A DNA stretch of 64,000 nt from Nematostella vectensis (lineage: Eukaryota > Cnidaria > Anthozoa > Actiniaria > Edwardsiidae), in assembly GCF_932526225.1 (NCBI RefSeq), contig NC_064035.1:2293501-2357500 (forward strand). The letters are read 5' to 3'. Numbering within the stretch: position 1 is the first letter of the stretch; each line of letters opens with the position of its first letter. Shown in pieces: positions 1-12,804 of the stretch. A program made the translations under genes and the position numbers. The notes beneath the pieces were generated by a model. It made no database searches and was not told where the DNA came from. It saw nothing but the letters and a program-made list of their open reading frames with translations.

Positions 1-1530
1 AGGGTTGATCAGCAAGCGCAACCTACAACACAGAGAAAGGTTTGTCAGCAAGCGCAACCTACAACACAGAGAAGGGTTGATCAGCAAGCGCAACCTACAA
101 CACAGAGAAGGGTTGATCAGCAAGCGCAACCTACAACACAGAGAAGGGTTGATCAGCAAGCGCAACCTACTACACAGAGAAGGGTTGATCAGCAAGCGCA
201 ACCTACAACACAGAGAAAGGTTGATCAGCAAGCGCAACCTACAACACAGAGAAGGGTTGATCAGCAAGCGCGACCTACAACACAGAGAAAGGTTTGTCAG
301 CAAGCGCAACCTACAACACAGAGAAGGGATGATCAGCAAGCGCAACCTACAACACAGAGAAGGGATGATCAGCAAGCGCAACCTACAACACAGAGAAGGG
401 ATGATCAGCAAGCGCAACCTACAACACAAAGAAGGGATGATCAGCAAGCGCAACCTACAACACAGAGAAGGGATGATCAGCAAGCGCAACCTACAACACA
501 AAGAAGGGTTGATCAGCAAGCGCAACCTACAACACAGAGAAGGGTTGATCAGCAAGCGCAACCTACTACACAGAGAAGGGCTGATCAGCAAGCGCAACCT
601 ACAACACAGAGAAAGGTTTGTCAGCAAGCGCAACCTACAACACAGAGAAGGGTTGATCAGCAAGCGCAACCTACTACACAGAGAAGGGTTGATCAGCAAG
701 CGCAACCTACAACACAGAGAAGGGTTGATCAGCAAGCGCGACCTACAACACAGAGAAAGGTTTGTCAGCAAGCGCAACCTACAACACAGAGAAGGGTTGA
801 TCAGCAAGCGCAACCTACAACACAGAGAAAGGTTGATCAGCAAGCGCAACCTACAACACAGAGAAGGGTTGATCAGCAAGCGCGACCTACAACACAGAGA
901 AAGGTTGATCAGGAAGCGCAACCTACAACACAGAGAAATGTTGATCAGCAAGCGCAACCTACAACACAGAGAAGGGTTGATCAGCAAGCGCAACCTACAA
1001 CACAAACAAAGGTTGATCAGCAAGCGCAACCTACAACACAGAGAAGGGATGATCAGCAAGCGCAACCTACTACACAGAGAAGGGTTGATCAGTAAGCGCA
1101 ACCTACAACACAGAGAAGGGATGATCAGCAAGCGCAACCTACAACACAGAGAAGGGATGATCAGCAAGCGCAACCTACAACACAGAGAAGGGTTGATCAG
1201 CAAGCGCAACCTACAACACAAAGAAAGGTTGATCAGCAAGCGCAACCTACAACACAGAGAAAGGTTGATCAGGAAGCGCAACCTACAACACAGAGAAATG
1301 TTGATCAGCAAGCGCAACCTACAACACAGAGAAGGGTTGATCAGCAAGCGCAACCTACAACACAGACAAAGGTTGATCAGCAAGCGCAACCTACAACACA
1401 GAGAAGGGATGATCAGCAAGCGCAACCTACTACACAGAGAAGGGTTGATCAGTAAGCGCAACCTACAACAGCAAAGATAGGTTAATCAGCAAGCTCAACC
1501 TACAACACAGACAAAGGTTGATCAGCAAGA
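1..1530. repeat. 36-bp minisatellite, about 42 copies, in a gelsolin-gene intron
   Basis: The unit starts GTTGATCAGCAAGCGCAACC and is 36 bp long, with no indels over about 41 copies. Variants are point changes only (GTT/GAT/GCT, CAACC/CGACC, and a TTTGTC type). Because 36 is a multiple of three, a 491-codon plus-strand frame stays open (12-residue unit with ISKRNLQHRE). The array sits downstream of gelsolin exon 6 on the other strand and lacks gene context of its own, so I read it as intronic satellite, not a protein. On the minus strand each unit resembles a 3' splice site. The array touches the window edge, so it may be longer. Confidence 0.9.
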
Positions 1531-1584
1531 AACAGTTGATCCAAGCACCGGAAAATATTGTTTTTCTTGATATGTTGCTTATAC

Positions 1585-4500
1585 CTCTTTGGCTTTGGTT
1601 TTTCGTTTTCCCTTAATAAGCCATAACTCAGTCGGATCTTTCGGTAGCGAATCGACATTCTTCAAGGCGCTTTCCACGCCGCCAGTCCTCCATCTGTCAA
1701 CAAAAACAGTTATATTACATCAAAGATGAAGATTCGGCGGTGATCCAAAAATGTGCAAAGTACAATGTATTGTAGTGGCGTAATAAGCCATAAATCTTTT
1801 CCATTTCCATTAGCCCGAGTATCAGGCGATTTTTTGCTTCCCGGTATATACTTCAAAGGAAAAGCTAAAAGGGCCTGACCCTCGGACTACGTTGCCATCC
1901 ACTCTGTCAAACTTGAGTTAGTTGATCCTACTTTTTTCATGCATGGTTTCCCTCACTTTCAAACCCGTTAGTGGTGTGCGCGCGCCTCAATATTAGCGGA
2001 GCCAGCACGGCCGCAGGCCGCGCGCGAAGCTCCATAGGTATAGAGAAATGGTATATAACTATGCGACTCAGTTTTTTTGGTAATTGCGGGGGTACCCTGT
2101 GGTGTCGCCGCCTGCCCGCCTGCCCGCCTGCCCGCCTGCCCGTGGAGCCAGCACAATTTGCAAACTTAGCAAAACGCCACCTCAGTGAAATAATTATACA
2201 AGAATATATTTTAGCACTATCCGAGAATGCTACATACTTAATAAAACCCCGAAAGTTGCATCAAAAATTACAATTATTTAGTTTTTAGTGTTTTTGTATT
2301 TACACTCACGGGAACCCTGCGTTTAATTTTTCCCGCGTTTTGCTGTTCTAACTCGCGGCCGACACCGTGAATTGATAAAGTTTTTGCATTATTTTCGACG
2401 TGGCTAAAGCCAAGAAAGAAATTCGACACATCTTAACACTTTTATAATAAAAAACGTACAAACGATGGATGGAAGGACAAAGGATGGGTTTGAAAAAGGA
2501 GGTAAGTAAGACGTCAATTTTATAAACTTCGTCGGAGCTATGAAAAACTCTTGTGTTGATATATTTCTAGCACTCAAACAGTTAAAGCCATGATGGGATG
2601 TTGACTGTAAATAAAAAACGATTTCTTATCTGGAGATTCTTCATCACAGTTAAGTTCCGTCAGCTCTTTTATGAAAGATATCGAGCGAGGAACGGTTTTA
2701 GTTTATATTTTGTGAGCTCGAAGAACATTAAAAATTTAAAATGAATTCTGGTTTAAATTTTAGAGAAAAAAAAACAGGTTCATGAGGGGTATAATAGGTT
2801 CTAAAAAGATCTGCTTTACATACACAGTTCCCTTTTTTCACAAAAAGATATCTTGAATACCCAAGCTCAACGTTTTCATACAACATCTCAAAACTCCCAT
2901 CTCTTCAATTTTCAAAGAAAACTAAAGACAGCTTTTTCTTGGTAGCATTTAGTTCGATACCTATAGTTTTTCTCTACAGCTTTTCCTAAGAAAAAGGTCA
3001 AAAGGCAATTCAACCTCTGGCTCATAAGCCCCTAAATAACAGACTTCATATATTAATTTTCTGTTCAAGGTTCTATTTTAAAGGTTACTTGGAATTATTT
3101 TTAATTTTAGGTTTATCAATAAGGTTTTGTGCAGCATAACATTTACATCTAGTATTCTTCCGTAGTGTTTTGTCACTGTTCTCCAATTTTTTTCAGGCGA
3201 ATCCCAACTCAAGCAAGCTGCCAGCTTTAAAGGCATGATGCTAGGGCAGGATGTATTCATTAATACAGCTAAGTACCAAAAAGATAGATAATAGTTACAA
3301 ATGAAAACTTGTATAAAAAAATGACCCAGGCTAATAAACTAAACCAAAAGAAGTTGGAAACTTTAAAAACAAGTTAGAGTGGTTTATTTCATTCACCCTT
3401 TGACAAAGTGTCTGTTACAAAACACTGACCAACATTGACCCTTATTGCAAATGGACTGAATGGGTTTTCTAGTAAAAAAAATATAGTTTCAATTTGAACT
3501 AATTAACTGCACAGGGTTTTGTGAGCAATCTACTTTTCAAATAGCTGATATGAATACAGCTCAATACTTAGGAATCTGAGATGATATTTGCAAAAATCAA
3601 CAGCAATGTACCATTTGACCTTTTGACCTGCAATTATTTCAAAGATAATTTAGCACTGTACATGGAAGTGATGTGAAATGAAAATATAGCTACCTTATTT
3701 TTAACAAACTGCATCTTTTTGTAATGTCACACCACCCTATTTTATGTTTTAACACAAAAATACCAGGTGTGCATACCCTTGAAACCATGATGCTTCAATA
3801 TGGGGGTCTAGTGGGTCCATGGACCTCCTCATCGAGGGTCAGTGTTTTGTAGGATCCACCCAAGACGAAGTGTCAATTCAAAGAGTATTAGCCAAAAAAC
3901 CCAGTAAAGAAGGTTGATAAAACTGTTTATCCAATATTTGTAATTTCTACCAAATTACTTTTATTACCCTTCAACTGAGAAAAAATTATAAAAATCAAGA
4001 AAATCTAGTAGTAGTGAAATGTGAAAGGAAGAAAGGGAATTTGGACAGTGTAGGCAATGGAGCACATTTACTGGCAAAAACGATATGCTAATGTATAGAA
4101 ACGCGTTGTAAGCTGATATGGTTTTAAATGTTAAAGAGAATAAAAAGCACCCATTTTACTGTAAAAAAAAAACTTAAATTAATTTTCAATTCTTCAATGT
4201 TCCCTATTGGATGATACCTCCATATACACCCAACAAGTTTTTCCGGGTTAAACAACAATAAAAATATACATACACACATATTCCACTCTACACCTGTGCA
4301 TCAAGCACTTTTCTATGAACGGCTTTACTCACACATTACATTATACATACATATATAGGTATTATAATATGGCTTTAATTGATTGCATGCTGGCTCCCCT
4401 TTTAGGCAGTGCCTAAATCTATATATTAATAAAATGAAATTTAAAATGGAAGAGTAGCGTGCCCTTCTTTCTTGAACCTGCTCACCTCAGGACACTGTCT

Positions 4501-7500
4501 ATGCTATTTTCTTTTCCGAAAAGGGACATCAATTCTTTAGTCTCATTCTCCTGAAACTGTTGAAACAAGAAAAATAAGATGAACAAATAACCAGATGGAG
4601 ATTCGCAAATTACAGTATCTTTTAGCATGAGAATCATCATTAGAAACCGACCAAGGCTTAGGGATTCCTGACCAAGAGTTCAGTTCTCCTAAACCTACAT
4701 CAGCTCAGCTTCAAGCGCAGTAACCAAAACTGAACCTTTTCGCGACAACATACCTGTACTGTTTGCTTCGCTTTGCCGCCAAAGTATTCATCATCGATCG
4801 CGATAGCCTTCGTCGCTGCGAAAAACAGCTCATCCTGTGTCCATAAAGCGTGACAATTAGCGTTACACAAAAGATCTTAACATGGGACAGGGAGTTAGTC
4901 GATTGGCGCGAGTGGAGACTTTTCATAAAATAAGATAATTGGCGCAAGAGTGAAGACGTTACATGAAGTAAGACAATTGGCGCAAGAGTGAAGACGTTAC
5001 ATGAAGTATGACAATTGGCGCAAGAGTGAAGACGTTACATGAAGTAAGACGTTTGGCGCAAGAGTGAAGACGTTACATGAAGTATGACAATTGGCGCAAG
5101 AGTGAAGACGTTACATGAAGTAAGACAATTGGCGCAAGAGTGAAGACGTTACATGAAGTAAGACGTTTGGCGCAAGAGTGAAGACGTTACATGAAGTATG
5201 ACAATTGGCGCAAGAGTGAAGACGTTACATGAAGTAAGACAATTGGCGCAAGAGTGAAGACGTTACATGAAGTCAGACGTTTGGCGCAAGAGTGGAAACG
5301 TTACATGAAGTAAGACAATTGGCGCAAAAGTAAAGACGTTACATAAAGTAAGACAATTGGCGCAAGAGTAGAAACGTTACATGAAGTAAGACAATTGGCG
5401 CAAAAGTAAAGACGTTACATAAAGTAAGACAATTGGCGCAAGAGTAGAAACGTTACATGAAGTAAGACAATTGGAGCAAAAGTAAAGACGTTACATGAAG
5501 CAAGACAATTGGCGCAAGAGTGGAGACGTTACATGAAGTTATGACTTTTGGTACAAGAGTGAAGACGTTACATGAAGTAAGACAATTGGCACAAGAAGGA
5601 AGACGTAACATAAAGTATGACAATTGGCGCAAGAGTGAAGACGTTACATGAAGTAAGAAGTTTGGCGCAAGAGCGAAGACTTTACATGATAGTACTTTAA
5701 TGTTTATCTTTAGTAAATGACCTACATTTAGAAATTTAAAGAGTAAACTCAATCTAAATCGAATCCCCGCTAATTCGATCTGACTCCGGGTTTCTAACAA
5801 AATTTCCCGTCAATTTTTTGACAACACGAACTGACCCCTATTTTGAACTGTTTCGCATAAGGGTACCACTGTACTTGCTTTTTAAAAAAACCCTCATCGA
5901 CTCATTCATTAATTCAGTTTCGTAAGGTGGTAAACAGGTTTCTTACAAGTGTTGGCGCAGCAAGATTAAGGCACGTACCGTGCTCGCATTCTTCCCATGC
6001 AAGATGTGTAGCACTGGTTGTTTTTTATTGGTTTTCTAAAGGGAAAAAGAAAGAAAGAAAGGAAATAGATACCATACCACACAAAGATAAAAAATCAAAG
6101 CAATGATTAGCGAGGCCAAAATCAACAGCGCAAACGGCTATCAATAACTACAGTTAATCGCACTAGGACTAAGCGAGGCGCACTTGTTTGAAAGTGCACG
6201 TCTATTCCTGAGCTTTTCAATATTTTGCGACCTCTCGCCGACAAGTTAAATTGTCATATGACTCCCATCATTAAAAATAATTTAAGCGTTGGCCAGTACA
6301 GAAATGGTGCTCAATCGCCGCCACTTTCCGCAAGTCGCTGACCAGTCAACAAGCATCGACGTGATTCCGATAGTTTGTATGAAGGAAGACAGAAAGAGGC
6401 ATAAGCAGTTGGAAACTATTTTGGATGATTCGCGGAATACTGCAGCAAAAGGGGAACTATCACAAAGCATTACTCACATCCTTACGATAGTCCAGAATAA
6501 CGTAGCTATCACCGTCGTAGAAACCCTCTTTAATAACTTTGTTCTCCATCTTTACCAACTTCATGTTCTATGAAAATAAAGACAGGATTGCTGCTAAACA
6601 TTTCGTGCAAGAAACATTTTGGAGGTATTTGTTTCGTACAAGGGCTCAGTTGACAAGGGACAATTATGTAGACTAGTCATTGTTTGTTCAGTCAGGTTAA
6701 CCAAAAAAGATTTTGGGCATCACCTCTAAGATTATCAAGTTGTACAATGGTTGTACATGTCGTATATCTAAACATCATGTATGTAAACCGTAACGAGGAA
6801 ATACCCATAAAAACAAAGCCACAAATTATATAAAGTTCGGTTGTTTGTGAGCTTTCGTTGTTGACGACTTATGTCTAGTGCACACTAGTGACATAACGAC
6901 AAAACAACACAGGAGCGCACACTCTTTTAAGGTGGCGCGCCGAGGTTGTTTTGGCTAAACAGCTTATATACTATGTTCCCTACAGAAGACTCATTTTCGG
7001 CGCGATTTTCGTAAATTTTTCAGATTTTATTAATACATCTATGCTTTATCAGATTCCGCTAGATTCCCTCTTCTTGGAAATCAAAGGGGAGAGAGATGTT
7101 GGATAGCGGGAGTGGGTGTGGGGTTTGAAAACCCCAAGTCCAGTGAAAAACTTAGAAAACGGGATCTCAGTTCCGCTCGTGCAACTTTGTCACATGTGAA
7201 ACAAACAAGAAAGCTATCGTCGATTACCATGTGTGACACTAGCGTGGGCTTCGTTTGAAGCGCGTTCAGATACTCAACTTTTGATTCTAATCTCTCATAA
7301 ACGCAGGTTCGACAGGCAACTGCATTAAGCAAGTACTTTCGGTAAGGCCTATTTTAGCCATAGCGTCGGGTAATAGTTTAGAAGAGGCGCGGCTTGGGCT
7401 CAAATGTTAAAAAGGAATAAATTCTTTAGTTTTCAAATTATCTTAACAAAAATACCCTCGAATTGACTATCTGAAATTTTTTCTTGTGCAAAACTATTCC

Positions 7501-8737
7501 TCTTGCCCCTCTCACACAAGTTGGGTTTGGACTTAAATAGGCGTAAATGCGGGGATGGATCTTTGTAGGCAAGATTGCATTTATTTTTTCAAAGATTGCG
7601 AGGACAATTTTGGCGTAAAATAAAGATTCATCAATCGCGAAGTTTGACAGGTCAGTTTTAAGCCAAAAATTCGTGTGCTTCAAGCTGGAGTATTGTTAGG
7701 TGTTACTGTGAATTTAGAAAAAAATCATCGCGCAGATTTCGATATTTTTATTTTAATATAAAAAAAATTGCTTCCATTTACCTTGCATGAAAAAAAATTA
7801 TTTGATTTCAAACAAGTGTGAATCTTGCGGGATCTGACAAAGCATAGATGTATTAATAAAATCTGAAAAATTCACGAAAATCGAGCCGAAAATGAGTCTA
7901 ATATAGGGAACTTAGTAAAAGCTGTTTAGCCAAAACAACCTCAGCGCGCCACCTTAAGCCCGACATAACGACATGGACATAATGACATAAGAAAAAACAT
8001 GTTTTTTCTCTTATGTCGTTGGGCTTATGCCAAAATGTCGAACCATTCACACTATGTCACTAGTGTGCACCAGGCAAAAGTGTGTTTTTTCGCGTAACTG
8101 CAAAATGGCTTCCGCCACAAAAGTCAGTCGCGACTCGGAAATAAACGCCTGACTGAAAAAGGGTATAAGTGGGATGACGCCATCTATCAAACAAAAGACG
8201 CAGTCATAAATATCCCGACATCATCAACAAGCAAATGGCGTAATCATCCATAACAGGACGTCATTCGCAAAGCAAGTGACGTAATCACCCATATCATGAC
8301 GTCATTCGCAAAGCAAGTGTAGCAACCACCCATATCATGACGTCATTCGCAGAGCAAGTGACGTAATCACCCATATCATGACGTCATTCGCAGAGCAAGT
8401 GTAGAAACCACCCATATCATGACGTCATTCGAAGAGCAAGTGACGTAATCACCCATATCATGACGTCATTCGCAGAGCAAGTGTAGAAACCACCCATATC
8501 ATGACGTCATTCGCAGAGCAAGTGACGTAATCACCCATATCATGACGTCATTCGCAGAGCAAGTGTAGAAACCACCCATATCATGAGGCATCCACAAGTA
8601 CACGACGTAGAGATACTGGTCGGTCCTTTCCTCACCTCGACATGCCACACCATAGCCGGCATTGTGTTGACGCTCTCTGCATTTTGCAAGTCGCGTCTGA
8701 GCTGTTCTTCTATCGACCAGGTCTGTCCTTTGCTCAT
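1585..8737 (-). CDS. Gelsolin/villin-family actin-binding protein, N-terminal exons (gene continues beyond left edge)
   Basis: Six exons join in frame on the minus strand: 8737-8636, 6567-6478, 6035-5979, 4834-4754, 4556-4486 and 1693-1585 (170 residues). Every intron has GT-AG ends. The start is the ATG at 8737 (MSKGQTW). Seen: residues 29-34 MVWHVE, 50-59 FYDGDSYVIL, 74-85 HILHGKNASTDE, 138-144 GGVESAL, then ELWLIKGKR opening a second domain. This is the order of a gelsolin S1 domain followed by the start of S2. G53, D54 and E85 lie where gelsolin domains bind calcium (family knowledge). The usual Trp of the HFWIG motif is replaced by Leu. Gelsolins sever, cap or bundle actin in the cytoplasm. 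Exon 5 has two in-frame acceptors 6 bp apart (start 4556 or 4550). Later exons lie left of the window, so the number of gelsolin repeats is unknown. Confidence 0.85.
2110..2142. repeat. 8-bp GC-rich tandem repeat
   Basis: GCCTGCCC repeats about four times inside an otherwise AT-rich gelsolin intron. The surrounding 1694-4485 intron shows no other gene or element that I recognise. Confidence 0.7.
4930..5690. repeat. 38-bp minisatellite, about 20 copies, in gelsolin intron 3
   Basis: The core AATTGGCGCAAGAGTGAAGA recurs every 38 bp between gelsolin exons 3 and 4. Some units carry GTTTGGCG instead of AATTGGCG. Units near the right end are more diverged (GGAGCAAAAG, GGTACAAGAG, GGCACAAGAA). Open frames crossing it are repeat artefacts. 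Confidence 0.9.
6875..8073. mobile_element. Inverted-repeat DNA element (MITE/foldback type), about 1.2 kb
   Basis: The ends are inverted copies: CTAGTGCACACTAGTGACAT at 6875 and the complement of GTCACTAGTGTGCACCAG ending at 8073. Inside, about 6930-7070 matches about 7830-7955 in inverted orientation, including TTTTCAGATTTTATTAATAC and a stretch ending in GGTTGTTTTGGCTAAACAGC. The arms are diverged and interrupted. The right arm carries its own hairpin near 7978-8020 (AAAAACATGTTTTT core). No transposase is present and no target duplication is clear. It lies in gelsolin intron 1. Confidence 0.7.
8224..8586. repeat. 41-bp minisatellite with alternating subtypes and a CRE-like octamer per unit
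   Basis: About nine units of 41 bp alternate between GTGACGTAATC and GTGTAGAAACC variants, giving an 82-bp higher-order period. Most units hold the palindrome TGACGTCA followed by TTCGC. The array starts about 50 bp inside gelsolin intron 1, next to exon 1. Confidence 0.85.
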
Positions 8738-8759
8738 CTTGACACAAAACAAATATCAA

Positions 8760-10170
8760 TTAAAGGCATTACAGCAATTAAATTCTGCTCTTTAGTGCCA
8801 TAACAACAGTGATGGATGGATGTCTTACAAAACAACAATTATGGATGTATGTCATGCAAAAGCGTTTTCGATGATCAATGAGTAAACGCAGCACCATCCC
8901 ACATGCATTTAGTTTCATCAGGCATTTTCTCGCACGATTCGCCAGAACGTCCCAATCATGCTTATGGAAATTTCTTTTGAAAGATAACAGTCTCCATTTG
9001 AAGCGATTAGTTGATGCGTTAAAGGCTGAAACGATCAGCCATCAAGGTTCTTCAGCGTGTAAGTGGGCATTACCTCCTTACCTTGCCAGCCGCTAATTAT
9101 CACACCTACTATACACTTGTTGATCAGAGCAATGACCTTAAGACACTAGTGGCGGGGCTAGTCTGCTTGCAGTTATCACTAAGCTCATGTTAACCTTATA
9201 TGGCTGTGAACCCGACTTATCCAGAAGACTCCTGCGGCTCTAGCCGAGAACAGCACTACGTGGGAAGATTGGATCAAATCACGGCCGCGTTTCTTTGTGG
9301 AGTTTGTTTTGTTTTTTGGGCTCCATGACGTAAGCAGAAGCTAGAACCATCGCCAAAGGCACAACTAGGAAACGGCATGGGGTACTTAGTCAATCAAATA
9401 CTAAAACTGCAGTGCACTCATGTATAAATAATGCGACTTCCAATAACAGGCAGCTTATGGAGATGCTAGCTATTTTCATCTTTCCACTGGTTGGATATAT
9501 ATTGCTTCATATTTTCAAAATTTATATCTGGCTTTGCATTGTATTTTTCCCAGGAAATAATAAGGCGTAGCAGGTAGTGTTAAGGAAGATTACAAACATG
9601 TATGGATACTACAAAGGACAGAAATAAAACCGTTTTCTAGAGAAATCGTTTATAGAGATTGTTCCCCTATATTTTACTGTTGTCGAAATGTTGATTCTAT
9701 AGCATAGCGATTCCGATTCTCGAAATAAGAGGCTCAAGATTACAGCCGCTTTCCAAACAACCAACGCCCCAGACACACGTAGACATTAATACTCTGCTGC
9801 TTTAGAACACAGCAACACTTTTATCATCGAGAGCTGGTTTTTTTTTATCGATATTGCGCCGTTTAAGGCTGCTATCACTACACTTTGGACAATCTGTTGT
9901 AAAATAGGGCATTGAAACTGATTTCATTGAGTGTGAAAACCTGAATTCTCTAGATGATTCGGCTCGATGCATTCGAACTTTGTTTATAGTAATAAAAGGG
10001 TTTGTTAGAGAATTCAAAAGTTTGAATAACTTACACCAATTGGGGCATTCCACCCATTTTCAAACATACGTAACCAAAACAGTGAAAACTTATTGACATT
10101 TGATTACCTTCGGTTTCTCGCAATTAGCAGTTTTCTTAATGATGTACACGTGCCGTGTTATTAAAATTTG
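8760..10170. other. Upstream flank of the gelsolin-like gene, no gene recognised
   Basis: Open frames at 8878-9096 (plus) and 9802-10053 (minus) have no recognisable domain, and no splice-compatible partner exon was found. Any gelsolin promoter should lie near 8740-8900, but I cannot point to a TATA or initiator element. Confidence 0.5.
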
Positions 10171-10174
10171 TTAT

Positions 10175-10390
10175 TAATTTCTTGCTCGATATCCTATATA
10201 TGATAATATTCTATGAATGTTGTCTTGTTATAATTTCTTGCTCAATATCTTATATATGATAATATTCTATGAATGTTGTCTTGTTATTAGTTTCTTGCTC
10301 AATATCCTGTATATGATAATATTCTATGAATGTTGTCTTGTTATTAGTTTTTTGCTCAATATCCTATATATGATAATATTCTATCAATGC
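10175..10390. repeat. 56-57-bp tandem repeat, about four copies
   Basis: ATGATAATATTCTATGAATG followed by TTGTCTTGTTAT and TTTCTTGCTCAATAT recurs with a 56-57 bp step. The short open frame across it (NILYMIIFYE repeats) follows from the period and is not evidence for a gene. Confidence 0.85.
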
Positions 10391-12655
10391 TGTCGACCAT
10401 CTCCTGCTGATTTGCCGTATCATTTGAACCCAATCGCGCGTATAGATACAGCAATTTAATACTACTTCATCTTTTTCCGCTAACTTGAGAATCAATAATA
10501 AATTAATTGAGCTACTTGAAGTTGAAAGGGAATTGAACTTTTACGAGGATCAGAAAAAGTTTGCGAAAAAAAAATAGATTGAAAACAAAATCTAGATTGC
10601 GTGATATTTTTTCCAAAACTATGTATTTTCTGCCAACACGAGAAAATAAAAAGTTTTAAAACTTTATGCAGATTATAAGGACGCCCTGGTCGCATTTCTG
10701 TGGTTGTCATGAAAACCGGCCTTTTTTTCGCAGTAGGTTTGTCATTAAAAATGTAGTGTATTTCAATCGCGGCAGATAAACACTATCCAAACTCTTTTCT
10801 AAATAAACGTAAAATATATTTATTCCATTAAAAAACTATTTCAAGTTTAAATAAAATGAGAGCTTGATTTGGATTTATGTGCATTTATGTTGTATACTGT
10901 GAAACAGCCGGGTCTAAGATATATAATATATCATAACAATAACCCGACCTAATAGCATCTAGCTACATAATTGGAATTTCTTGTGGATTTTGGAAAATAT
11001 ATAGGCACTAACCAAGCTGAGCACGAAAAGCACTAGTCTAGCTGTAATATGTGTAGCGTTTGGGGGTCATTTTACCTTATTTTCTCGTCGGCAGTGAAAT
11101 TTCTTAGAGAGTTTTCACCTAGCAGCACAGCTCTGCACTTGGGCGCGGGCATGAACATCTGAGAATTCATATTTGCGGGTATCTAACCCGCTAGCCCCTC
11201 GCCACAAGGGTTCATTAGCATAGAGGGCTAATTACCCAATTAACACTTGCCAACGCCACGCTGGACAAGAGACAGCCAATAAGCGCTACTCAAATACTTG
11301 ATAATTCGAAATGGAAACTAAAAGATGTTGATTATAAATGTGCGGCTATGTAGGTATTGAACGAGATACGGGTTTGTAATGGCGCTTTTTATTTTAGTAA
11401 CTTTTTGTGGTTTCAGTTTTGCCAAGATAAATGGGTGAAAGTGCGTAATGGAGTTGCGTTCCGTTATGCTGATGAGAGCGACCAGCATTTTACACACACA
11501 CACAAAATAATACTGGTATTTTTTTTAATAAGCACCCTCATCACCTATCAAAGACCGATTTTTTTAGATGATTTATTCACATAATTAATTTGTCGTCCAA
11601 TGTTCAATGAATACAAAACCCAGCCGTTATTTGTTGTTTCGCGGACATCCACAGGAATCCTGAAGCGGAGACGGAAAAAGCGAATTCCGACTTCTGAAAC
11701 CGCATCCTGACCGTCATGCACCGTGCGCTTCTTCAACCTCCCCAAAATGCATCGCGTGTCAGTGGTCTCTCACTAATTAGTTGTATCAATACAAACCCTG
11801 TGTCCTACCAAACACTAAAACTTCAGAGATGCCACACAAAAAAACACACATTATCTTGAGAGATGCCACACATGGCAATGAATGATTATACTCATGATAT
11901 TTTTGTTGAATTGTACCGCGACTATGCGTATTAGGGGTATACATATAGAAAAGAGGTATGATGCTTTGACCGGAATAAGAATATTCGTAAATTCAACTTC
12001 CCTCCCTGGGACGTATGGTTCTATTCTAAAATAACACATTCTCGAAGTGGCGAATTATTATCTTGAAAGTTACTATAGCTCTTAATCTACAAAATAAAGC
12101 AGAGAACATACATTTCATGGAAAAAAATATTTTGGGATAAAAGATCTTGTTACTGGGATACCTGTGGTAGCCCTGTGGTATTTTTTTTTTAATGTAACTG
12201 GTTTTTGTAGCTACTGCGCATGTGCGAGTAGCTGCTCTGTCAGCATAGTAATACTTCCTTTAGATAAGTTTTGGTTTCTTCCCTCATGTCATTATATTTT
12301 TATTGAACAATTCCAAAAAACAACTAGAGAATTGTGTTGTCATTGTAGTGTTGTTGATCTTGATCCTTGAAAAAATAATAGCTTTTGTACATTTTTTATA
12401 AGAACAACGTCTGCATTTTAGAACGCATCAGGACTAAAAAAGTAATATTTTTCTGATATCTGAGCCTCGGCATGTTCTTAGCATGTCCTTAAAATTTTGT
12501 GAAATCTCATGCTGGAAAGAAGAGAAAAGAGTGTACTAATCATGTCTGTGCTATAGCTCTCTCATTTGACTTTTTGAATTTGTTTATGATAGCATAAATA
12601 TTGTTGTTTACTTTATTTCATATAAACGAAATGATAAATGTCATTAACAAAGGAA
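10391..12655. other. AT-rich stretch with no recognised gene
   Basis: I see short unconvincing open frames on both strands, such as 11548-11745 minus and 12164-12370 plus. No conserved domain, RNA gene or long repeat was recognised. Confidence 0.4.
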
Positions 12656-12659
12656 ACAA

Positions 12660-12790
12660 TTATATGGGTGTAACAGCAAATACAATACACCAAAAACTGG
12701 AATTCGACTATCCAAATTTTCGTCTTTAATAAGACTTCTTCAGGGCAGACTGAAGAAAGCTTATTTACATCAGAATAGTGGCGCGAGACG
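12660..12790 (-). mobile_element. Penelope-like element 3' terminal region with hammerhead-like core
   Basis: On the minus strand this segment reads CCTGAAGAAGTCTTATTAAA, then GACGAAAATTTGG. This order, CTGANGA, a 5-bp stem (GTCTT/AAGAC) and GAAA, looks like a hammerhead ribozyme core with one extra A before the stem. Hammerheads are known in Penelope-like terminal repeats. The same motif recurs at 55783-55884. It lies downstream of the endonuclease relic at 13304-14005 on the same strand, separated from it by a LINE tail. Confidence 0.5.
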
Positions 12791-12804
12791 CAAAAACATT
12801 ACAA

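Noticed and set aside
5-1480. 491-codon repetitive open frame with 12-residue repeats
   Set aside because: The period is 36 bp, so any frame without a stop in the unit stays open. It is antisense in a gelsolin intron, lacks an ATG start and shows no codon-type bias in its substitutions.
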